Part shown: positions 25,907-36,847 of the stretch, one piece after another
How positions within the stretch are numbered: position 1 is the stretch's first letter
Layout of the letters: each line of letters starts with the position of its first letter
Source of the DNA: Chloroflexota bacterium
GTDB taxonomy: Bacteria; Chloroflexota; Dormibacteria; Dormibacterales; Dormibacteraceae
Assembly (NCBI GenBank): GCA_005882115.1
Contig: VBEG01000038.1
Coordinates: forward strand, 16,728-80,727
DNA: 64,000 nt
Reading direction: 5' to 3'
The notes under the pieces: generated by a model
What the model saw: the letters and a program-made list of their open reading frames with translations, nothing else
Told to the model about the DNA's origin: nothing
Database searches by the model: none
Program-made: the position numbers and the translations under genes

Positions 25907-26974
25907 ATGCGCCCGGTCTTGGGTCGAATTGTGGCCATCACGGCCGGGCTCCTGGTGACTGCACTGGTCGCCGCCGGTGTCACCCTGGCTATCCTTCGCT
26001 TTGAGTCCCGGACGAACACCCAGCAGGTCAACCTGCGCACCGGGGTCACCATCCTCGAGGACTCGGCCATCGTCCAGGCCGCCGCCAAGGCGCGGCCCGC
26101 GGTGGTCAGCGTGGTCACCCAGCAGCTGCCGGGCGTCGTCCGCGGCTCTGGTTACCTGGCGACCACGGACGGCTACATCGTGACCAACATCAACGTGATC
26201 GCCGGCGCGAGCGGCATGACGGTCCTCATCCCGGGCGACGCGACGGCACACGAAGCACGCCTGGTCGACTACGACTGCCAGACCGCCGTCGCCGTGATCA
26301 AGATCGACAAGGTCAACGGTCTGCCCACGTTGGCGTTCGCGGACCCGACCGCCCTGGTGCAGGGCCAGGTGGTCGTCGCGGTGGGCGGGCCGGTCGACGG
26401 CAACGCCATCAGCCCCGGCTACGTCAGCGCGATGCACCGGGTGACATCGGTCAGAGACCCCGTCAACTTGGGGCGCACCCTGCAGCTGAGTGACACGATC
26501 GTGACCGACGCCGTGATCGACGGCGGCACCTCCGGCGGACCCCTGTTGAATGTGGGCAGCCAGGTCGTCGGAATCGCCATCGAGTCGCCTTCGACCGTTT
26601 CGGGTTTTGGCCTCAATGTCGCCGACATCCAGGACGATGTGCAACAAATCCTCACGACCGGCCAGGTGGTCGTCGCCTCGCTGGGCGCGACCACGAGCGA
26701 CATGACACCGGAAAGCGCCGCCCTGAACAGCCTGCCTGAAGGTAGCCAGGTCGTCTCCGTCGACAGGGTCGGCGCCGCGGCGGCTGCCGGGCTGCGAGCC
26801 GGCGACGTGATCACCCAGATCGACGACGTCCGGATCGACCCCGCCCACCCGCTGTCCTTGCTGTTGCGGTCGCGGTTCCACCCGAACCAGCGGGTCACCG
26901 TCTCCTACACGCGCGCGGCGACCTCGACCCAGGCGGAGCTCACCCTGACCGGCCAGCACCCCAGCTGCTCTTGA
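25907..26974 (+). CDS. HtrA/DegP-like protein with a degenerate catalytic triad and PDZ domain
   Basis: 355 residues: N-terminal anchor (about 8-31), trypsin-like domain (about 50-245) and PDZ domain (about 255-350, GSQVVSVDRVGAAAAAGLRAGDVI). Aligned with DegS/DegP, the His of TN-x-HV is Asn here (TNINV, N96). The Asp of T-D-L-A-V is Ala (TAVAV, A127). The Ser is kept (GGTSGGPLL, S209). It is therefore probably not a protease, but a membrane-anchored PDZ binder outside the membrane. It overlaps argS by 4 nt, which is likely incidental coupling. Confidence 0.85.
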   Translation: MRPVLGRIVAITAGLLVTALVAAGVTLAILRFESRTNTQQVNLRTGVTILEDSAIVQAAAKARPAVVSVVTQQLPGVVRGSGYLATTDGYIVTNINVIAGASGMTVLIPGDATAHEARLVDYDCQTAVAVIKIDKVNGLPTLAFADPTALVQGQVVVAVGGPVDGNAISPGYVSAMHRVTSVRDPVNLGRTLQLSDTIVTDAVIDGGTSGGPLLNVGSQVVGIAIESPSTVSGFGLNVADIQDDVQQILTTGQVVVASLGATTSDMTPESAALNSLPEGSQVVSVDRVGAAAAAGLRAGDVITQIDDVRIDPAHPLSLLLRSRFHPNQRVTVSYTRAATSTQAELTLTGQHPSCS

Positions 26975-28620
26975 CGTCAGTGATGTCGGGCGGGGTGCGC
27001 GATCAGATCCAGCAGGCGCTGGTCGATGCGGTCCGAGGGCTCGGCGTCGAGGGCGATATCCCGGACCTCGAGCTGGGGCGGGCGAAGGTCGCCGGCCGTG
27101 GCGACTACGCGAGCTCGGCCGGCCTGAAGTTGGCCAGGCAGCTTCGCCAGGACCCCAAAGCGATCGCAGTCCGTGTTGCCGAGACGGTCACGGTTCCGGA
27201 GGGCGCTGCCAGCGCCCAAGCCGACAACGGTTACGTGAACTTCCGGCTCACCGACGGCTGGCTCCGCCGGCTCGTCGCCCACGTGGCGTCGGGTGCCGGC
27301 CGCTACGGCGCGCGCGACCTTGGTCGGGCCGAGCGGCTGCAGGTCGAGTTCGGCAGCGTCAATCCGACCGGGCCTCTTCATATCGGCCATGGCCGGGGCG
27401 TGACGCTAGGCGATTCGATCTGCCGGCTCCTCACATTCACCGGCCACCAGGTGCAGCGCGAGTACTACGTCAACTCGGACAACACCCAGACCAGGCGCTT
27501 CGGGGCTTCGGTCTACGCCCGGCTCCATGGCGTCGAGCCGCCCGAGGGCGGTTACACCGGCGATTACGTCAAGGAGCTCGCCGAGATGGCGCGCCACGAC
27601 CTGCCGGGGATCGGGGACCTTCCCGAGGAGGAGGCGGAGCCGAAGCTCCGCATGTACGCCATCGACAGGATGGTCGACCGCATCAAGGCCACTGTCGCAC
27701 GAGTCAACGTCCGTTATGACGAGTGGTACTACGAGAACAGGCTGTGGGAGTCAGGCCTCCCGCAGGCGGCCATCGACAGGCTCCGGGAGTCGGGCAATAT
27801 CAAGGAACGCGAGGGGGCGCTCTGGTTCGGGGAACCTGACGATGAAGAAGAAGATCGCGTCGTGATCCGGGCCAACGGCCAGCCGACCTACTTTGCGTCC
27901 GACCTCGGTTATCTGCTGAACCGCTTCGAGCAGCGCGGCTTCAACCGCGTGGTCGAGGTCTGGGCCGCGGATCACCACGGCTATGTGCCGCGCATGAAAT
28001 CCGCGGTCGCTGCGCTCGGCTTCGACGAGCAGAAGCTGGTGGTCATCCTCCACCAGATGGTCAACCTCAAAGAGGGCAAGATGAGCAAGCGCGCAGGGCG
28101 CTTCGTCACTCTCGACGAGCTGATCGACCGCGTGGGATCAGACGCCGTTCGCTACTTCTATCTGTTGCGATCGCCTGACACCACGATCGAGTTCGACCTG
28201 GAGCTGGCTGTCACGCAGGGCAACGAGAACCCCGTCTATTACGCGCAGTACGCCCACGCGCGACTGACGAACGTGGAAGGCGCTGCGAAGGAGCGGCACT
28301 CGCAGCTCCCAGAAAATGCGAACGTCGGCCTGCTCACACAGCCGTGGGAGCTGGACGTTGCGCGCCAGCTTGCCTTCTGGCCGGACGTGATCGAGGACGC
28401 GACCCTCTTGCTGGAGCCGCACCGCATTCCTTATTACGTGCACGATCTGGCGACTGCGGTGCATCGCTTCTACCACGCGGGCAATGCGCAGTCCGACCAC
28501 CGGGTGGTCGTCGACGACGTCGCCTTAACAAGGGCGCGGCTGGAGCTCTGCCGGGCCGCGCGTCACACTTTGAAGACGGCGCTGGACCTGATGGGAGTCA
28601 GCGCACCAGAAAGGATGTAA
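26971..28620 (+). CDS. argS: Arginyl-tRNA synthetase
   Basis: 549 residues. Class I motifs: GPLHIGHGRG (HIGH) and GKMSKRAGRF (KMSKS type). The C-terminal DALR anticodon-binding domain includes YYAQYAHARL and ends LKTALDLMGVSAPERM. TTG 26971 overlaps the previous stop as TTGA. GTG 26980 and ATG 26983 are alternatives and give the same enzyme minus a few residues. Confidence 0.96.
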   Translation: MTSVMSGGVRDQIQQALVDAVRGLGVEGDIPDLELGRAKVAGRGDYASSAGLKLARQLRQDPKAIAVRVAETVTVPEGAASAQADNGYVNFRLTDGWLRRLVAHVASGAGRYGARDLGRAERLQVEFGSVNPTGPLHIGHGRGVTLGDSICRLLTFTGHQVQREYYVNSDNTQTRRFGASVYARLHGVEPPEGGYTGDYVKELAEMARHDLPGIGDLPEEEAEPKLRMYAIDRMVDRIKATVARVNVRYDEWYYENRLWESGLPQAAIDRLRESGNIKEREGALWFGEPDDEEEDRVVIRANGQPTYFASDLGYLLNRFEQRGFNRVVEVWAADHHGYVPRMKSAVAALGFDEQKLVVILHQMVNLKEGKMSKRAGRFVTLDELIDRVGSDAVRYFYLLRSPDTTIEFDLELAVTQGNENPVYYAQYAHARLTNVEGAAKERHSQLPENANVGLLTQPWELDVARQLAFWPDVIEDATLLLEPHRIPYYVHDLATAVHRFYHAGNAQSDHRVVVDDVALTRARLELCRAARHTLKTALDLMGVSAPERM

Positions 28621-28635
28621 GGAGAGAAGAAGCCA

Positions 28636-30991
<2,356 letters not shown>

Positions 30992-30996
30992 CGGAC

Positions 30997-31965
30997 ATGG
31001 AACAGCAGAGGAGCGGGATACCTTCATTCGAGGCGCGCGGCGAGGTTTCCTTCGAGCTCGTTCACGCCACCGAAGCCGCCGCGCTTGCATGCGCCGGTTT
31101 TCTGGGCAAAGGCGACGCGGAAGGCGTCAGCGATGCGGCGGGCGAGGCGATGCGGCGGGCGCTGGACCGCTCGGATATCGCCGGCACTGTCGTGCTCAGC
31201 CCGCGCCACAACGCCGCCGTGCCGCCCGGCGCGGTCATCGGCGCCGGCGACCGCAAGGTCGACCTCGGGGTTTACCCCGTGGAAGGCGCGAGCCAGGTGG
31301 CGCGTGGTCACATCAACGCGGTGTCGCTTCTGGTAGCCGTCGAGCCCGGCGGTTTCGCGCATCTGCCGGCCGTTTCCCAGATGGAGAAGTTCGTCGCGGG
31401 CCCGGGCGCGCGCGGGGCGATCGACCTCGATGACCCGGTGGCGGACAACCTGCGCCGGATCGCGTTCGCGCGCGATGTGCGCGTCCAGGACCTCACGGTG
31501 GCGATCCTCGAAAGGCCGCGCCACCAGGAGCTGATCGCCGACGTGGCGGCCGCCGGGGCGCGCATCCGGACGCTGGAGGAGGGCGACTTCGCCAGCGCGG
31601 TGATGGCCGCGATCGCCGGGACAGGGATCGACGCCGCGATCGGCATCGGCGACCTCCACGCCACCCTGATCGCGGCGTGCGCCGTGCGCTGCCTGGGCGG
31701 CGAGTTCCTTGCCCGGCTGCTCCCACGCAACGACGAGGAGCGAGCCCTCGTCGGCGACGCCGTGTCACATGTCTATGGCATGGCGGAACTCGCCCGAGCG
31801 ACGGACATCGCGGTAGCCATCACTGGCGTGACGGGCGGCTCGTTGCTGCCGGGGATTGTGTTCGGCAGCGGGTACGCCGAGACATCGTCGTTGGTGATGT
31901 CCAGCCGGCACGCGACCGTGCGGCGCCTGACCACGCACCATCACCTGGCCGGAGGCGGCAGCTAG
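30997..31965 (+). CDS. GlpX-fold (class II fructose-bisphosphatase) homologue lacking catalytic residues
   Basis: 322 residues, aligning with GlpX over its whole length: SFELVHATEAAALACAGFLG, VADNLRRIAFA, LTVAILERPRH, then ITGVTGGSLLPGI near the end. Compared with E. coli GlpX, the metal and substrate sites are changed. GEGEIDEAP is SPRHNAAVP (68-76), VDPIEGT is VYPVEGA (92-98), and GGAPEGV is GDLHATL (218-224). QMEK and PRH structural blocks remain. It is probably not a phosphatase; a sugar-phosphate-binding or regulatory role is conceivable. Starts 6 nt after pyrG. Confidence 0.82.
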   Translation: MEQQRSGIPSFEARGEVSFELVHATEAAALACAGFLGKGDAEGVSDAAGEAMRRALDRSDIAGTVVLSPRHNAAVPPGAVIGAGDRKVDLGVYPVEGASQVARGHINAVSLLVAVEPGGFAHLPAVSQMEKFVAGPGARGAIDLDDPVADNLRRIAFARDVRVQDLTVAILERPRHQELIADVAAAGARIRTLEEGDFASAVMAAIAGTGIDAAIGIGDLHATLIAACAVRCLGGEFLARLLPRNDEERALVGDAVSHVYGMAELARATDIAVAITGVTGGSLLPGIVFGSGYAETSSLVMSSRHATVRRLTTHHHLAGGGS

Positions 31966-31975
31966 GCAATTTCCA

Positions 31976-32024
31976 CTCCCCACCTTGCCGGGGAGGTCGG
32001 CGGCGAAGCCGCCGGGACGGGGTG
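31976..32024 (+). repeat. Dispersed two-hairpin repeat, copy 1
   Basis: Hairpin one is CTCCCC / GGGGAG (31976-31981, 31990-31995). Hairpin two is CGGCGGC GAA GCCGCCG (31998-32014). A GGGACGGGGTG tail follows. It lies in the 107-nt gap between the GlpX-like and site-2 protease genes. Almost the same sequence recurs at 53931. Confidence 0.8.
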
Positions 32025-32072
32025 CCGGGATTAGCACACGCCTCGAGGGGGTATCTAATAAGCGGAAATCCA

Positions 32073-32957
32073 TTGAGCCAGAACGACCCTTACACCCCGC
32101 CCCAGGGCGGCCAGTACATCCCCCCGCCACCTCCGTACCAGGCCACCTCGGACATTCCGCCCCAGTCGCCGCACCACTACTCGCCCGCGCCGAGGAGCTC
32201 GAACACGAGCACCCTCGGCTGGCTGGGTTCAGCCGCGCTCGCCATCTGGGCGGTCGTGAAGTACGGCCTGGTTTTCGTCTTCAAGATTCCCGCCCTCGCC
32301 ACCCTTTTCTCCGCGGTGGTCAGCTTTGGGGCCTACTCCCTTGTCTACGGGGGCTGGTTCGCCGTTGCGCTCGTGGTGATGATCCTCGTCCACGAGATGG
32401 GCCATGTTCTCGAGATCAGGCGGCAAGGCATGCAGGCGACGGCGCCCATCTTCATCCCCTTCCTCGGCGCCGCGATCTTCCAGCGTCAGCATCCAACCAC
32501 GGCCCTCAAGCAGGCGCAAATCGGGATCGCGGGACCGATCGCCGGGACGATCGGCGCGACCGCGGCCTGGATCCTTTACGGGGCGACGCAGAACCCTGTG
32601 TTCTTGCTGGCGGCCTCGATCGGATTCTTTCTCAACCTCTTCAACCTGATCCCGGTCTGGCAGCTCGACGGGGCATGGATCCTGGCCCCCGTGTCGCCCT
32701 GGTTCCAGGTCGCGGGGCTGGGGATGATCGCGATCAGCGTCCTGGTGTTCCACTTCGCGAGCTTCTTTTTGATCATCATCGCCCTGCTCGGAATCCAGAC
32801 CATGCGGGCGGGGTTCAGGAACGCGAAGAACCCCTATTACACGGCCGTGCCCCCAAGCGCTCGGCTGGCTATCGGCGCCGCCTGGCTGGGGCTTGTTCTC
32901 TACCTAGGCGTGATGAGCTTCCAGGCGGAGAGTTTGTTCGTCTCGTTCGCTCGGTAA
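32073..32957 (+). CDS. Site-2 protease family (M50) membrane zinc metalloprotease
   Basis: 294 residues. An N-terminal Pro/Gln/Tyr-rich disordered stretch (about 1-45) precedes six spans. The zinc motif is VHEMGH (residues 106-111), and the second metal site is NLIPVWQLDG, the NxxPxxxxDG pattern of M50 enzymes. Members cut substrates within the membrane, for example anti-sigma factors. TTG 32073 is chosen because it starts just before the disordered tail, after repeat copy 1. Longer readings run into the GlpX-like gene. No PDZ domain. Confidence 0.85.
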   Translation: MSQNDPYTPPQGGQYIPPPPPYQATSDIPPQSPHHYSPAPRSSNTSTLGWLGSAALAIWAVVKYGLVFVFKIPALATLFSAVVSFGAYSLVYGGWFAVALVVMILVHEMGHVLEIRRQGMQATAPIFIPFLGAAIFQRQHPTTALKQAQIGIAGPIAGTIGATAAWILYGATQNPVFLLAASIGFFLNLFNLIPVWQLDGAWILAPVSPWFQVAGLGMIAISVLVFHFASFFLIIIALLGIQTMRAGFRNAKNPYYTAVPPSARLAIGAAWLGLVLYLGVMSFQAESLFVSFAR

Positions 32958-32977
32958 ACTACCCCACGGAGTAAGAC

Positions 32978-33187
32978 TTGAAGACACAGATTCACCCCAC
33001 CTTTTACGAAGACGCGGTCGTCACCTGCGCGTGCGGGAACACCTTCACGACCGGTTCCACGCGTAAGGAGCTGAAGACCGAGATCTGCTCCGTCTGCCAT
33101 CCGTTCTTCACGGGTACGCAGCGGATCGTGGACACGGGCGGCCAGGTCGAGCGGTTCCGGAAGCGGGCTGCTAAGACCAGGGTATAG
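32978..33187 (+). CDS. rpmE: 50S ribosomal protein L31 (bL31)
   Basis: 69 residues. [22 protein letters not shown] with [10 protein letters not shown] gives the Cys set of the zinc-binding (C+) form. The TTG start has GGAG 7 nt upstream. It leads the conserved block rpmE, DUF1385, prfA, prmC. The stop directly abuts the next ATG. Confidence 0.97.
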   Translation: MKTQIHPTFYEDAVVTCACGNTFTTGSTRKELKTEICSVCHPFFTGTQRIVDTGGQVERFRKRAAKTRV

Positions 33188-34294
33188 ATGCCGCAGCCGG
33201 AGTCGGCCGCGGCGGAATCGCTGAACCCAAACCCCCATCCGTCCGGGGTCGCTCCGCGACCCGGGTTCCCTTCCCCAGCGAGTGGGGAAGGAATGGCGGT
33301 CCCGGAGCAGACCGGGGCGGAGACGCTGAGCCCAAACCCCCATCCGACCGTGTCCGCTGCGCGAACAGGGTCACCTTCCGCAGCTAGTGGGGAAGGGAAA
33401 AAGGAGCCGTTCTTTTACGGCGGGCAGGCCGTCATCGAAGGCGTGATGATGCGTGGCAAACGCCACTACGCGGTTGCCGTCCGGCTGCCCAACACGAAGG
33501 AGATCGTCGTCGACCGCGGCGAGCTCAAGGCGCCCATCTACACCAACCCGATCTGGAAGCTGCCGTTTGTGCGCGGCCTGGCCTTGATCGGCGAGCAGCT
33601 GCACCTCGGCATGAAGTCGCTGATCTGGTCGGCCAACATGAACGCCGGCAGCAACAACATCGAGATCGGCAAGAAAGAGATCACCGGGTCGGTGGCGATG
33701 GCGGGCGTGTTCGCCCTCGTCCTATTTATTGCCTTGCCGCTGTTCCTGGCTGGGCTGGCGATTCAACGGAGCGGCAGCTTCGCGTTCGTCCTGGTCGAGG
33801 GTGTGATCCGGGTTGGCCTGGTCCTCGGTTACCTCGCCGCGATCTCGCTTCTGCGCGACGTGCGTCGGGTGTTCCAGTACCACGGCGCCGAGCACAAGAC
33901 GATCAACGCGTTCGAATCCGGCTGGGCGCTCGATGTGCCGTCGGTACGACGGGCCAGCACCCTTCATCCGCGGTGCGGCACGGGATTCTTGCTGGTGGTG
34001 CTGGTGGTCAGCGTCATCGTCTTCAGCATCGTGGCGCTGTTCCATCCGAACCTTTTCTGGCTGGTCGCGAGCCGCGTGCTCGCGATTCCTCTGATCGCCG
34101 GCACAGGCTTCGAGCTCATCCGCTTCATGGCCCGCCACCGCTACAACCCGATCGTCAAGATCGCGTTGCTTCCCGTGCTCGGCACGCAGAAGTTCACGAC
34201 TCGTGAGCCCTCCGACGATATGCTCGAGGTCGCGATCTGCGCGTTCAACAGCGCACGCGAGGGTGAGGAGGAGACGGCGGGAGCGGCGGCCTGA
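33188..34294 (+). CDS. DUF1385 membrane protein with repeat-derived N-terminus
   Basis: 368 residues, about 70 more than usual. The family part starts near residue 74 (EPFFYGGQAVIEGVMMRG) and has VRRVFQYHGAEHKTINAFE, HPRCGTGFL and four to five spans. Residues 11-71 are two copies of a 35-residue unit (NPHPSGVAPRPGFPSPASGEG and NPHPTVSAARTGSPSAASGEG) translated from the dispersed DNA repeat. The start at 33188 abuts rpmE. Its stop overlaps the prfA ATG. The family always sits near rpmE/prfA but has no known function. Confidence 0.9.
   Translation: MPQPESAAAESLNPNPHPSGVAPRPGFPSPASGEGMAVPEQTGAETLSPNPHPTVSAARTGSPSAASGEGKKEPFFYGGQAVIEGVMMRGKRHYAVAVRLPNTKEIVVDRGELKAPIYTNPIWKLPFVRGLALIGEQLHLGMKSLIWSANMNAGSNNIEIGKKEITGSVAMAGVFALVLFIALPLFLAGLAIQRSGSFAFVLVEGVIRVGLVLGYLAAISLLRDVRRVFQYHGAEHKTINAFESGWALDVPSVRRASTLHPRCGTGFLLVVLVVSVIVFSIVALFHPNLFWLVASRVLAIPLIAGTGFELIRFMARHRYNPIVKIALLPVLGTQKFTTREPSDDMLEVAICAFNSAREGEEETAGAAA
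33220..33294 (-). repeat. Dispersed repeat, copy 2 (inside the DUF1385 gene)
   Basis: Inverse orientation to copy 1. Stems GGGTCGC/GCGACCC (33246-33252, 33256-33262) and CCTTCCCC/GGGGAAGG (33269-33276, 33284-33291). It is the first of two in-frame copies 105 bp apart. Confidence 0.75.
33325..33399 (-). repeat. Dispersed repeat, copy 3 (inside the DUF1385 gene)
   Basis: Direct repeat of copy 2 exactly 105 bp (35 codons) downstream, starting GCTGAGCCCAAACCCCCATC. Its stems are partly eroded (CCTTCCG versus GGGGAAGG), so it may be the older or less constrained copy. Confidence 0.7.
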
Positions 34295-35373
34295 TGATCG
34301 ACCGACTCGAGTCGATCGCTCGTCGTTATCGAGAGATTGAGAATGAGATGGCGCGGCCGGACGTCGCGACCGACCACGAGAAGCTCACCAAGCTCGCGCG
34401 TGAGCAGCGCACCCTGCGTGAGATCGTCGTGGCCTATGACGCATACCGCAAGGCGCGCAAGGAGATGGACTCCGCACGCGAGATGTTGCGTCACGAGAAG
34501 GATCCCGAGATGCAGGAGTACATGCGGGCGGAGGAACATCGGGCTTCCCAGCAGCTGGCCGAGCTGGAGGAGAAGCTCAAGGTCCTTCTTCTCCCCAAGG
34601 ATCCGAACGACGACCGCGACGTCGTGGTCGAGATCCAGGGAGCCGAGGGTGGGGACGAGGCCGCGCTTTTCGCTTCGGACCTGTTCCGGATGTACACGCG
34701 CTGGGCGGAGAAGAAGGGATGGAAGGTCGAGGTCGTCGACGCCTCTCCAACCGGGATGGGTGGCTACGACAAGATCGAGTTCGAGGTGCACGGCCACGGC
34801 GCGTACTCGCAGCTCAAGTACGAAGGCGGGGTGCATCGCGTGCAGCGCGTGCCCAAGACGGAAGCACAGGGACGCATCCACACCTCCGCGGCGACCGTCT
34901 CCGTGTTGCCGGAGGCCGATCCTGTCGAGGTGGAGCTGAAGCCGGAAGATCTGGAAATCAAGGCTTCGACCTCGACAGGTCCGGGCGGTCAGAGCGTGAA
35001 CACGACTTACTCCGCGATCCGCATCACCCACAAGCCGACCGGCCTGGTGGTCAGCATCCAGGACGAGAAGTCGCAGCTCCAGAACAAGGAGAAGGCGATG
35101 CGGGTGCTTCGCGCACGCCTGTACGAGATGAAGCTCGCCGAGCAGCAGGAATCGATCAGGGCGCAGCAGCGCGGAATGGTGCGCAGCGGCAACCGGTCCG
35201 AGAAGATTCGCACCTACAACTTCAAGGACAACCGGGTGACCGACCACCGGATCAACCTCACCTTGCACAAGCTCGACCGGGTGATGGCCGGCGACCTCGA
35301 TGAGCTGGTCTCCGCGGCCATCGCCGCCGAGCGCGCTGCTCAGCTCAACGGCGGCGCCGATACGCAGGCGTGA
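34294..35373 (+). CDS. prfA: Peptide chain release factor 1
   Basis: 359 residues. The catalytic GGQ is in STGPGGQSVNTTYSAIRITH, and the RF1-type P-x-T recognition site is PKT in HRVQRVPKTEAQGRIHTSA. It releases peptides at UAA and UAG. The Gln of GGQ is the target of PrmC, encoded next with a 4-nt GTGA overlap. Confidence 0.97.
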   Translation: MIDRLESIARRYREIENEMARPDVATDHEKLTKLAREQRTLREIVVAYDAYRKARKEMDSAREMLRHEKDPEMQEYMRAEEHRASQQLAELEEKLKVLLLPKDPNDDRDVVVEIQGAEGGDEAALFASDLFRMYTRWAEKKGWKVEVVDASPTGMGGYDKIEFEVHGHGAYSQLKYEGGVHRVQRVPKTEAQGRIHTSAATVSVLPEADPVEVELKPEDLEIKASTSTGPGGQSVNTTYSAIRITHKPTGLVVSIQDEKSQLQNKEKAMRVLRARLYEMKLAEQQESIRAQQRGMVRSGNRSEKIRTYNFKDNRVTDHRINLTLHKLDRVMAGDLDELVSAAIAAERAAQLNGGADTQA

Positions 35374-36206
35374 CGATCGTTGAGGTTCTGAAGCTCTCCG
35401 CCGACTACCTCCGGAAGCATGGGTCGGACTCGTCTCGCCTCGACGCCGAGTTGTTGCTCGCCCATGCTCTGAAGCTGCGGCGCCTGGACCTGTATCTCAA
35501 GTTCGACCATCCCCTGAACGAAAGCGAGCTGACCGCCTACCGCGGCCTGGTCGCCCGTAGGGCAAAGGGCGAGCCAGTCGCGTACCTCGTCGGCCACAAG
35601 GAGTTCATGGGCCTGGATTTCGAGGTCACACCTGACGTGCTGGTGCCGAATCCAGATACAGAGGTGCTCGTGCAGCGCGCGGTGGAGCTGGCGCGTGACT
35701 CGCAGGTGCCGCTGCGCGTCGCCGACGTGGGCACGGGGAGTGGCTGCATCGCGGTCTCGATCGCGCACTATGCTCCTGCCACCGAGGTGTGGGCTTCAGA
35801 CGTGAGCCGCGAGGCGCTCGAGGTCACGGCACGGAACGTCTCCCGGCATCGCGTGGCCGAGCGCGTCCACCTCGAGTGCGGTGACCTCCTGGAGCCGCTT
35901 CCCGGACAGTTCGACCTCATCTGCGCCAACCTTCCATACATAGATGTGGCGGCGGACCATAACCTGGCGGCGGAGGTCGTTGCCCAGCCTGCGCGCGCTC
36001 TCTACGCCGAGCAGGGCGGCGTTGAGCTTGTGAACAGGCTCCTGGAGGAGGCGCCCGCGCGGCTCAAACCCGGGGGCCGGATCCTTGCCGAGGTGGATCC
36101 ATCCATCCTTGCGGCGGCCGTTGAGGCGGCCTCGCGCGGGTTCGCCGGCAATCGGCTGCACCGCGACGCAGGCGGCCACGAGCGCGTTCTCGAAGTATGG
36201 TCCTGA
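35370..36206 (+). CDS. prmC: Release factor glutamine N5-methyltransferase
   Basis: 278 residues. An N-terminal helical release-factor-binding domain is followed by a Rossmann methyltransferase with VADVGTGSGCIAVSIA (SAM binding). The usual NPPY catalytic motif reads NLPYI. It methylates the GGQ Gln of RF1/RF2. GTG 35370 overlaps the prfA stop, and its end overlaps the tsaC start by 10 nt. Confidence 0.95.
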   Translation: MTIVEVLKLSADYLRKHGSDSSRLDAELLLAHALKLRRLDLYLKFDHPLNESELTAYRGLVARRAKGEPVAYLVGHKEFMGLDFEVTPDVLVPNPDTEVLVQRAVELARDSQVPLRVADVGTGSGCIAVSIAHYAPATEVWASDVSREALEVTARNVSRHRVAERVHLECGDLLEPLPGQFDLICANLPYIDVAADHNLAAEVVAQPARALYAEQGGVELVNRLLEEAPARLKPGGRILAEVDPSILAAAVEAASRGFAGNRLHRDAGGHERVLEVWS

Positions 36207-36778
36207 AGCCGACGCAAGCGGGACTGCAGAGGGCCGCCCAGCTCCTGCGCAGCGGCGCCGTGATCGCCTTTCCGACCGACACCGTCTACGGCTTGGGGGC
36301 GAGCGTCGACGACGAGCTCGCGCAAAAGCGGATCTATCAGATCAAAGGCCGGCCCGCGGGCATGCCGCTGATCCTGATGGTCGCGGCGGAATCACAGCTG
36401 GAAGGCCTCGTCCACGTCGATTCGAGGGCCGAGGCGATGATGCGCAAGTGGTGGCCGGGCCCACTCACCCTGATCCTGCACTCGCTGCGCGGAGGGACAC
36501 TCGGGGTACGGATTCCCAAACACAAAGTCGCCCTTGACCTGCTCCGGCACGCAGGTCCGCTGATGACGACGAGCGCAAACCTGCACGGCGGCGAACCCGC
36601 GATGGATGCGGACGAGGCCGGCTCGCTGTCGGGCGTGATGGCGGTGGTTGACGGCGGTGCGGCGCCCGGAGGCACCGCATCGACGGTGCTGGACCTGACC
36701 GGACCCGAGCCGCACGTGCTGCGCGAGGGCGCGATCCCGACGCCCGAGCTGCTGGCCCCTCCGCCCCGCGCGGGTTAG
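36197..36778 (+). CDS. tsaC: L-threonylcarbamoyladenylate synthase (TsaC/Sua5/YrdC)
   Basis: 193 residues, YrdC domain only (the Sua5 C-terminal domain is absent). Signatures: GAVIAFPTDTVYGLGASV, KGRPAGMPLILMV, WWPGPLTLIL and TSANLHG. It makes threonylcarbamoyl-AMP for the t6A37 modification of tRNAs reading ANN codons. Conserved position between prmC and glyA. Confidence 0.95.
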   Translation: MVLKPTQAGLQRAAQLLRSGAVIAFPTDTVYGLGASVDDELAQKRIYQIKGRPAGMPLILMVAAESQLEGLVHVDSRAEAMMRKWWPGPLTLILHSLRGGTLGVRIPKHKVALDLLRHAGPLMTTSANLHGGEPAMDADEAGSLSGVMAVVDGGAAPGGTASTVLDLTGPEPHVLREGAIPTPELLAPPPRAG

Positions 36779-36785
36779 CCTCAAC

Positions 36786-36832
36786 GCTCCCTCCGCCCCG
36801 CGGAGCGGGACGGCCCCCGTCAAGTGGGGAGG
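36786..36832 (-). repeat. Dispersed repeat, copy 4
   Basis: Same orientation as copies 2 and 3. Stems CCGC/GCGG around GGA and CCCC/GGGG. It occupies the 69-nt gap between tsaC and glyA and is more diverged than copies 1 and 5. Confidence 0.6.
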
Positions 36833-36847
36833 CTTTAGGATCAGTTC

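Noticed and set aside
33188..33400. Frameshift or mis-joined gene at the DUF1385 N-terminus
   Set aside because: Frame is continuous, the start abuts rpmE, and the extra residues are explained by two in-frame repeat units.
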